DNA of 52,434 nucleotides from contig JALZUD010000039.1 of NCBI GenBank assembly GCA_023301725.1, forward strand, positions 1 to 52,434, given 5' to 3'. Made by a program: the position numbers and the translations under genes. Positions 45,996 through 52,434 of this stretch are shown piece by piece; the first letter of the stretch is position 1; every line of letters begins with the position of its first letter. The notes beneath the pieces are model-generated. The model ran no database searches and was not told where the DNA came from. It worked only from the letters and a program-made list of their open reading frames with translations. This stretch comes from Granulosicoccus sp. Its GTDB lineage: Bacteria > Pseudomonadota > Gammaproteobacteria > Granulosicoccales > Granulosicoccaceae.

Positions 45996-47171
45996 TTATT
46001 GATTCCTTGCCTTGAGCATACTGACTGCAGGCAATTCTTTGCCTTCCAGAAACTCCAGAAATGCACCACCACCTGTTGAGATATAAGAAACTCTATCCTC
46101 AATCCCGTATTTGTCCACAGCTGCCAGAGTGTCACCACCACCGGCTATGGAAAAGGCATCTGACTCAGCGATAGCCTCAGACAGAACGCGCGTACCTTCA
46201 CCAAATAAATCAATCTCGAACACCCCAACGGGTCCGTTCCAGACGATAGTTCCTGCTTTCTTTATCAACTCAGCGTAGTTGGCGGCAGTTTCTGGGCCAA
46301 TATCCAAGATGCGATCCTCACTTTGCACTTCTGAAGTGCGACGTATGTTGACATCTACTGATTCAGACAACTCTGGCGCGCACACTACATCTACCGGCAC
46401 AGGAATTGAGGCACCACGTGCTTGCGCTGTTTTCATCAAAGACTTGGCTACATCGACAAGGTCTGGCTCATAGAGCGATTGACCAACGCCATGCCCTTGT
46501 GCGGCGATAAAGTTGTTCGCTATGCCGCCACCCACAATCAATTGGTCGACTTTTGATGCCAGCGATTCAAGCACTGTTAGTTTTGTTGACACTTTAGAAC
46601 CACCAACGATGGCCAGCAAAGGACGGTTGGGTTTTTCCAAAGCCGCTGACAAGGCATCCAGTTCGGCCGCCAATAACGGACCAGCACACGCAATGGGTGC
46701 GTGCATACCCACACTATGGGTGGACGCCTGCGCTCGATGAGCCGTACCAAAGGCGTCCATTGCGTATATGTCGCACAGTGCCGCATAGCGCTTGCCAAGG
46801 GTTGCGTCGTCCGCTTTCTCGCCAACATTGAAGCGTACATTCTCTAGCAACACGACTTCACCATCGGCAATCTCTGGTGTGGTGTCGAGATAGTCGGTAA
46901 TTAACCTGACGGGGTTACCCAGTAATTCTGACAAGCGTTTCGCAACCGGTGCCAAAGAAGACGCCTCTTCTGGCTGCCCTTCAACCGGGCGTCCAAGGTG
47001 CGACATTAACATCACCTTTGCGCCCGCCTCTATGGCGTACTGCACGGTGGGAATAGAGGCCCGTATACGTTTATCGGAGCTAACTTCACCGTCCTTCAAG
47101 GGCACGTTAAGATCCTGACGGATTAAAACGCGTTGACCAGCCAAAGGTTGCTCTTTCAGTAATTTCATCAT
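45996..47171 (-). CDS. pgk: Phosphoglycerate kinase
   Basis: Transfers phosphate between 1,3-bisphosphoglycerate and ADP. From the ATG at 47171 it has 391 residues. Seen are [57 protein letters not shown] and the nucleotide site [19 protein letters not shown] with [16 protein letters not shown] stands 7 bases before this ATG; an earlier in-frame ATG at 47216 would add 15 unrelated residues. 84 bases separate it from gap. Confidence 0.96.
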   Translation of the reverse strand: MMKLLKEQPLAGQRVLIRQDLNVPLKDGEVSSDKRIRASIPTVQYAIEAGAKVMLMSHLGRPVEGQPEEASSLAPVAKRLSELLGNPVRLITDYLDTTPEIADGEVVLLENVRFNVGEKADDATLGKRYAALCDIYAMDAFGTAHRAQASTHSVGMHAPIACAGPLLAAELDALSAALEKPNRPLLAIVGGSKVSTKLTVLESLASKVDQLIVGGGIANNFIAAQGHGVGQSLYEPDLVDVAKSLMKTAQARGASIPVPVDVVCAPELSESVDVNIRRTSEVQSEDRILDIGPETAANYAELIKKAGTIVWNGPVGVFEIDLFGEGTRVLSEAIAESDAFSIAGGGDTLAAVDKYGIEDRVSYISTGGGAFLEFLEGKELPAVSMLKARNQ

Positions 47172-47255
47172 TCGAAAATCCTTTATGCAAGGCTTAGCCT
47201 GATGCCTTGTAGGCATCAGGCTTGTCTTAAGACACTATTATAAACGATCAATGCC

Positions 47256-48257
47256 TTACGCGTTCATCAATGCAACTGTGGTATCGAGCATGCGGCAAGA
47301 AAAACCCCACTCGTTGTCGTACCAGCTACACGCCTTAACCAAATTGCCTTCCATAACGCGAGTCATGCTGGAATCGAAGTTGGAAGATGTGGATGTGTGA
47401 TTAAAATCGATTGATACCAAAGGCTTATCGTTGTATGCAAGAACTTTTCCATCTGCAGCTTTTTGCATAATACTGTTAATTTCTTCCACTGATGTATCTC
47501 TACCCGCTGTGAAAGTCAGGTCAACAATGGAGACATTGATGGTTGGCACGCGCATGGCAAATCCGTCGAGCTTGCCATTGAGTGCAGGCAACACTAATCC
47601 AACTGCCTTGGCAGCACCTGTTGTCGTCGGGATCATTGACATGGTGGCAGAGCGTGCACGACGCAAATCTTTATGGTAAACGTCAGTGAGTACTTGGTCA
47701 TTGGTATAGGCGTGAATGGTGGTCATCAAACCACGAACAATGCCTACAGACTCATCCAAAGCTTTAGCCATTGGCGCCAGACAATTGGTGGTGCATGAGG
47801 CATTAGATATGATTTGATCAGTGGACTTAAGAGCACTGTCATTAACACCAAATACGATGGTGTTATCTATATCCGAGCCGCCGGGGGCTGAAATAATAAC
47901 CTTCTTGGCACCAGCCTGAAGATGCATGCCCGCTTTCTCTTTATTAGTGAACAAGCCTGTGCATTCGAGAACCACATCAACACCCAGCTCACCCCAAGGA
48001 AGCTTTGAAGGATCACGCTCGGCGAACACTTTCAACTTATCGCCATTGACGATCATGTACTCACCTTCAACACTCACTTGGCCGGGGAACCTGCCATGCG
48101 CCGTGTCGTATTGCGTTAAGTGCGCATTGGTTTCAGCATCGCCTAAATCGTTAATGGCAACGACATCAAATTCAGATGCACGATCCAGCTCATGAATAGC
48201 CCGAAGCACGTTTCTGCCAATCCGGCCGTAACCGTTGATTGCAACTTTAATAGCCAT
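47256..48257 (-). CDS. gap: Glyceraldehyde-3-phosphate dehydrogenase, type I
   Basis: Oxidises glyceraldehyde 3-phosphate with NAD and phosphate. 333 residues with [15 protein letters not shown], the catalytic cysteine in [12 protein letters not shown], the substrate loop [15 protein letters not shown] and the end [16 protein letters not shown]. Asp in AINDL at the end of the second strand suggests NAD rather than NADP. AGGTAGGA precedes the ATG closely. Lies between tkt and pgk. Confidence 0.96.
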   Translation of the reverse strand: MAIKVAINGYGRIGRNVLRAIHELDRASEFDVVAINDLGDAETNAHLTQYDTAHGRFPGQVSVEGEYMIVNGDKLKVFAERDPSKLPWGELGVDVVLECTGLFTNKEKAGMHLQAGAKKVIISAPGGSDIDNTIVFGVNDSALKSTDQIISNASCTTNCLAPMAKALDESVGIVRGLMTTIHAYTNDQVLTDVYHKDLRRARSATMSMIPTTTGAAKAVGLVLPALNGKLDGFAMRVPTINVSIVDLTFTAGRDTSVEEINSIMQKAADGKVLAYNDKPLVSIDFNHTSTSSNFDSSMTRVMEGNLVKACSWYDNEWGFSCRMLDTTVALMNA

Positions 48258-48304
48258 TTTTCCTACCTCTATCTAATGGTTTAATGATTAATTTATGGCG
48301 CGCC

Positions 48305-50308
48305 TTATGCGCAGCTTTTTATGCAACTAGTGACCCGATCCATCAAGGTTTGAGCGCTAAAGCCAAAGTGCTCAAAAACTTCATTGGCAGGACCAGACTC
48401 GCCGTAGGTATCCAAACCTAGTACATCGCCATCGAGGCCTACATACTTGCCCCAGCCCGCACTAACGCCAGCCTCTACTGCAACTCTGGCACGGATGGAC
48501 AGGGGTAGCACGGTCTCTTTATATGCTTTGTCTTGTGCATCAAACACATCAGTACTTGGCATGGACACAACACGAACAGCGGTACCTTTCGCCTGAAGTT
48601 GTTTAGCGGCATCAACAGCGATACCCACCTCAGAACCTGTGGCAATGATAATGCTGACAGGCGTGGCATCAGGTTCAAACAAGATGTATCCACCTTTGGC
48701 TACATTGCCCAGTTGTTCAGTCGAACGCTCCTGATGGTTCAGGTTCTGTCGACTAAAGATCAGGCACGTAGGAGCATCGGTGCGCTCTACGGCCAGCTTC
48801 CAGGCAATGGCTGACTCAACGGCATCTGATGGACGCCAAGTGGACATATTGGGGATCATGCGCAACGTCGCTGTTTGCTCAACGGGCTGGTGCGTTGGTC
48901 CATCCTCACCCACACCGATGGAGTCGTGCGTGAATACGAAAATATTAGGTAGCTTCATCAAAGCACACATGCGTAAGGCATTGCGTGCGTATTCGGAGAA
49001 CATCAGGAAGGTGCCTGAATAAGGCCGGAAGCCACCGTGCAAGCAGATACCGTTACTGATCGCCACCATGGCGAATTCACGAACACCGTAATTGATGTAG
49101 TTACCTGCCGGGTTGTGTAGAACTTCCTTTGATTCATCCCAGATGGTGTAGTTGGAGCCCGCTAAATCAGCCGAACCACCCAGAAATTCTGGCAACAATG
49201 GGCCGAAGCCGTTGAGTGCTTTCAAGCTGGCTTTGCGTGAGGCGATGCTCTCACTTTCAGCCACCACACTATCGATGTACTTCTGCGCATCCGATGCCCA
49301 ACTCTCTGGCAATGTGCCGGCTACACGGCGTTCGAATTCAGCAGCCTTGGCAGGATTAGCTGCCTTGTAGGCGTCGAACAGCGCTTGCCATGCTGACTCC
49401 AACGTTGCGCCGCTTTCGCGTGCATTCCACGCAGCGTAGATGTCATCTGGCACGTGAAATGGAGGGTGTGACCAACCTAACTGCTTACGGGTAAGCTCGA
49501 TTTCATCAGCGCCCAAAGGTGCGCCGTGGCTACTCTCTTTGCCGCCTTTGTTTGGCGAACCAAAACCGATAGTGGTTTTAGCGCAAATTAATGTTGGCTT
49601 TGAGGTTTCAGCTTTTGCCGCGGAAAAGGCTGCGGCCAGGGCTTCGCTATCGTGCCCATCAACGCCCGACACGACATGCCAACCGTAGGCTTCAAACCGT
49701 GCTGGCGTGTTGTCGGTAAACCAACCTTGCACCTGACCGTCGATAGAAATGCCGTTGTCGTCGTATACAGCTGTTAGCTTGCCTAAGCCTAACGTACCTG
49801 CCAAGGAGCACGCCTCATGCGAGATACCTTCCATAAGGCAGCCATCACCTAGGAAAACATAGGTGCGATGATCAACAATGGCGTGTTCAGCGGAATTAAA
49901 CTGTGCTGCCAGCGTGCGCTCGGCAAGGGCCATACCTACCGCATTGGCAATTCCCTGCCCCAGTGGTCCAGTGGTGGTCTCAACGCCAGGCGCGTAACCG
50001 TATTCTGGGTGACCTGGTGTTTTTGAATGTAACTGACGGAAATTCTTTAATTCCTCAAGGGGAAGATCGTAGCCTGTGAGATGTAACAGTGAGTACAACA
50101 GCATGGAACCATGCCCGTTAGACAGTACAAACCGGTCGCGGTTGGCCCATTGCGGGTTAGCAGGGTTATGGCTTAGTACACCATTCCAGAGCACCTCCGC
50201 AATATCTGCCATACCCATCGGGGCACCGGGATGACCTGAATTGGCTTGCTGAACGGCATCCATGCTTAGGGCACGCACGGCATTGGCTAGTTCGCGACGA
50301 GAAGTCAT
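48305..50308 (-). CDS. tkt: Transketolase
   Basis: Thiamine-diphosphate enzyme of the pentose phosphate pathway, moving two-carbon units between sugars. 667 residues with [54 protein letters not shown] (metal and cofactor motif), [18 protein letters not shown] and [19 protein letters not shown] lies 11 bases before the ATG. First gene of the tkt-gap-pgk-fbaB block on -, divergent from rpoD across 240 bases. Confidence 0.96.
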   Translation of the reverse strand: MTSRRELANAVRALSMDAVQQANSGHPGAPMGMADIAEVLWNGVLSHNPANPQWANRDRFVLSNGHGSMLLYSLLHLTGYDLPLEELKNFRQLHSKTPGHPEYGYAPGVETTTGPLGQGIANAVGMALAERTLAAQFNSAEHAIVDHRTYVFLGDGCLMEGISHEACSLAGTLGLGKLTAVYDDNGISIDGQVQGWFTDNTPARFEAYGWHVVSGVDGHDSEALAAAFSAAKAETSKPTLICAKTTIGFGSPNKGGKESSHGAPLGADEIELTRKQLGWSHPPFHVPDDIYAAWNARESGATLESAWQALFDAYKAANPAKAAEFERRVAGTLPESWASDAQKYIDSVVAESESIASRKASLKALNGFGPLLPEFLGGSADLAGSNYTIWDESKEVLHNPAGNYINYGVREFAMVAISNGICLHGGFRPYSGTFLMFSEYARNALRMCALMKLPNIFVFTHDSIGVGEDGPTHQPVEQTATLRMIPNMSTWRPSDAVESAIAWKLAVERTDAPTCLIFSRQNLNHQERSTEQLGNVAKGGYILFEPDATPVSIIIATGSEVGIAVDAAKQLQAKGTAVRVVSMPSTDVFDAQDKAYKETVLPLSIRARVAVEAGVSAGWGKYVGLDGDVLGLDTYGESGPANEVFEHFGFSAQTLMDRVTSCIKSCA

Positions 50309-50491
50309 GCGAAAGGAATCTCCTTAAAAGTGAGTATTGCCCTGCCGTAAGCGGTACATTGGCAAATGAGCAATTAGCTGGATTTCCCAGTATAAGCCAG
50401 CGTGCCCCTTTTATTTGCGCCAGTTGGCAATATCTTAGAACCTCTGGAGACTATTTAAGTCTAAAGGTGCTACAACCAACCACCGCTACTC

Positions 50492-50520
50492 TTCCCATTA
50501 TGCTACCCGTTCGGTATAAT
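50492..50520 (+). promoter_or_regulatory. Sigma-70 promoter of rpoD
   Basis: TTCCCA (four of six bases right) and a perfect TATAAT spaced 17 bases apart. Transcription would start near 50527, about 22 bases before the rpoD ATG. Confidence 0.6.
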
Positions 50521-50548
50521 AGTGGGTTACGCTGACAGTAGGTAGAAT

Positions 50549-52366
50549 ATGACCGCTCGCATTGCTATGGACAAAACCCAGCAGTCCAGCCTGAAGGAGC
50601 TTATCTCCAAGGGCAAGGAACAAGGGTATCTAACCTACGCCGAAGTAAATGATCACCTCCCAACCGAGATCGTTGATCCGGAACAGGTGGAAGAGATCAT
50701 TGCCATGATCGTAGATATGGGCATCTCAGTCTCCGAGGTCCCTCCTGATGCTGATGAAATCAGTATTTCAGACAGCACGTCTAATACTGATGAGGATGCA
50801 GCAGACGAAGCTGCCGCCGTTCTGGCCACAGTGGATGGCGAATTCGGACGCACCACCGATCCCGTGCGCATGTACATGCGCGAAATGGGCACCGTAGAAC
50901 TCCTGACTCGCGAAGGCGAAATCAAGATAGCCAAGCGTATTGAAGAGGGCTTGCGTCAAGTTCTTTACGCTCTTGGCACCTACCCTGAAACGATCAACCT
51001 GCTGCTAGAACGCTATCAGCAAGTGCAGGAAGAGCAGCTACGTTTTACCGACATTATTATCAACTTCATGGAGACTACCGACGAGATTAAGGTAGCCAAA
51101 CCACCCTCCGACGATGATGATGACGACGAAGTGGTAGACACCGGCCCTGACCTTGAAGAGGTCAAACGCCGCATGATGGCCATGCAAAAAACTTATGCCA
51201 AAGCGTTGAAAGCCATTGACGCTGCTGGCGGCATTCAGGACGCAAAAGGCAAAGCGGAGATGGAAAAAGTCTCTGCCATATTCCTAGAGTTCAAATACGC
51301 GCCCGTCTTTGTTGCCACACTAGTAAGTAGCCTACGTAGCCAAGTAGACAGAATTCGCGCACTAGAGCGCCAGATTCGCGACTTATGTATTAAGCAATGT
51401 AAGTTGCCGCGCGGCGTATTCATCTCCACCTTCCAAGGTCGCGAAACTGATCTCACGTGGCTAGATGATGTGTGCAAAGCGAAGAAGCCTTACGTAGCTG
51501 CACTAGAAGAGCGTCGTACCGAAATTGAACTGCTGCAAAATCGTATTCAGCAAATCTGCGTGGCTGGCCAGCTTGGCATCACAGACATCAAAGAAATCAA
51601 CCGCAAGATGTCTATCGGTGAGGCGAAAGCTCGACGCGCCAAGAAGGAAATGGTTGAAGCCAACCTGCGACTGGTTATCTCCATTGCTAAAAAGTACACC
51701 AACCGTGGCTTGCAGTTCCTCGATCTGATTCAGGAAGGCAACATCGGCCTGATGAAGGCGGTAGACAAGTTTGAATATCGACGTGGTTACAAGTTCTCTA
51801 CTTATGCCACGTGGTGGATTCGACAGGCCATCACCCGCTCTATTGCGGATCAGGCCCGTACTATCCGAATTCCGGTGCACATGATCGAAACCATCAACAA
51901 GCTCAACCGTATTTCACGACAGATGCTTCAAGTAATGGGCCGTGAAGCCACACCTGAAGAACTGGCTGAAAAGATGGAGATGCCTGAGGACAAGATCCGC
52001 AAGGTATTGAAGATTGCTAAAGAACCCATCTCCATGGAAACCCCTATTGGTGACGATGAAGATTCGCACTTGGGTGACTTCATTGAAGACCAGAACATCC
52101 TGTCGCCTGTGGAAACAGCGACCGGCTTAGGCTTGGGCGAAACAACTCACGAAGTACTGGCTAGCCTCACACCTCGTGAAGCCAAAGTACTGCGTATGCG
52201 TTTCGGCATTGACATGAACACGGACCACACGCTCGAAGAAGTGGGTAAGCAGTTCGATGTAACCCGTGAGCGTATTCGCCAGATAGAAGCCAAAGCGCTT
52301 CGTAAGTTACGCCACCCTACTCGTTCAGAGCAGCTACGTAGCTTTTTGGATAATCAAGAAAGCTAA
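50549..52366 (+). CDS. rpoD: RNA polymerase primary sigma factor (sigma-70)
   Basis: The housekeeping sigma factor, 605 residues. Region 1.1 is at the N-terminus ([20 protein letters not shown]), 1.2 is [20 protein letters not shown], then a non-conserved region with an acidic run of Asp (about 189-195). Region 2 has [20 protein letters not shown], the -10 element reader [17 protein letters not shown], and region 4 ends with the -35 helix-turn-helix [21 protein letters not shown]. The ATG at 50549 is used; ATG 50567 is possible. No dnaG or rpsU is upstream, unlike the classical operon, so it is read from its own promoter. Confidence 0.98.
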   Translation: MTARIAMDKTQQSSLKELISKGKEQGYLTYAEVNDHLPTEIVDPEQVEEIIAMIVDMGISVSEVPPDADEISISDSTSNTDEDAADEAAAVLATVDGEFGRTTDPVRMYMREMGTVELLTREGEIKIAKRIEEGLRQVLYALGTYPETINLLLERYQQVQEEQLRFTDIIINFMETTDEIKVAKPPSDDDDDDEVVDTGPDLEEVKRRMMAMQKTYAKALKAIDAAGGIQDAKGKAEMEKVSAIFLEFKYAPVFVATLVSSLRSQVDRIRALERQIRDLCIKQCKLPRGVFISTFQGRETDLTWLDDVCKAKKPYVAALEERRTEIELLQNRIQQICVAGQLGITDIKEINRKMSIGEAKARRAKKEMVEANLRLVISIAKKYTNRGLQFLDLIQEGNIGLMKAVDKFEYRRGYKFSTYATWWIRQAITRSIADQARTIRIPVHMIETINKLNRISRQMLQVMGREATPEELAEKMEMPEDKIRKVLKIAKEPISMETPIGDDEDSHLGDFIEDQNILSPVETATGLGLGETTHEVLASLTPREAKVLRMRFGIDMNTDHTLEEVGKQFDVTRERIRQIEAKALRKLRHPTRSEQLRSFLDNQES

Positions 52367-52400
52367 TCCAGCTTTTACGTTTCATTAGGTAGTTGCTTTC

Positions 52401-52432
52401 AAACGGCGGGACTTGTTCCCGCCGTTTGTCGT
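52401..52432 (+). terminator. Rho-independent terminator of rpoD
   Basis: A perfect 11-bp stem, AAACGGCGGGA with TCCCGCCGTTT, loop CTTGT, 34 bases after the rpoD stop codon. The following T-tract is TTTGTCGTTT to the window end. Confidence 0.85.
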
Positions 52433-52434
52433 TT

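Overview
The window reads as a chromosomal housekeeping segment of a free-living, probably marine, gammaproteobacterium with mid-range GC. The clues are an E. coli-like divergent yhfA-type OsmC gene and crp, rplM-rpsI, a class I iron-sulfur fumarase, purEK and purC, kdsD, a full-length RpoD of about 605 residues, TmcA, and a stand-alone EF-G of the type seen as a second copy in Vibrio and Shewanella. A large DUF3683 flavoprotein/Fe-S fusion and an ECF11 sigma/ChrR module fit marine Gammaproteobacteria. The genus cannot be fixed from the sequence; a Granulosicoccus- or Arenicella-like lineage is only a guess.

Layout. 1-1514: 5' part of an EF-G gene, cut by the window edge. 2135-6757: two ATP-grasp ligase-like genes, an MFS transporter and AMP nucleosidase, all on +. 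6868-9503: an M14 carboxypeptidase and a FAS1-domain lipoprotein on -. 10187-12268: tmcA. 12341-18919: a ChrR/RpoE module resembling the singlet-oxygen response of Rhodobacter, with rpoE-chrR on + and, divergently, FAD oxidoreductase, DUF1365, a Cfa-like methyltransferase and DUF3833, plus a DUF6134-like secreted protein. 19076-24764: a dimethylglycine/sarcosine dehydrogenase-type flavoprotein, a Nudix hydrolase, a RAYT-like transposase and a dGTPase-like HD protein. 24797-29676: the DUF3683 oxidoreductase and rpsI/rplM. 30235-31479: OsmC and crp. 31696-35879: trpE-trpG-trpD-trpC on -. 36119-39466: fumarase, a small Cys-rich lipoprotein and a degenerate GspE/PilB-like protein. 39689-42046: UDP-xylose synthase-type enzyme and kdsD. 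42135-44751: purK/purE and divergent purC. 44874-50308: fbaB, pgk, gap, tkt. 50549-52366: rpoD.

How the genes work together. The tkt-gap-pgk-fbaB block is a central carbon unit read from - with tkt first. The trp genes cover chorismate to indole-3-glycerol phosphate except the TrpF step. ChrR shows the four anti-sigma zinc ligands (H6, H31, C35, C38) and a C-terminal cupin, so the sigma factor is probably released by singlet oxygen or related oxidants. The divergent lipid-modifying genes are its likely targets.

Most promising for new biology: the paired ATP-grasp genes with an MFS transporter; the ChrR-linked lipid locus with its two DUF proteins; a GspE/PilB-family protein that has lost its Walker motifs; a RAYT-like transposase with an altered HUH motif together with REP-like palindromes elsewhere in the window; and two structured intergenic regions (29872-29992 and 31500-31664) that could be small RNAs or leaders.
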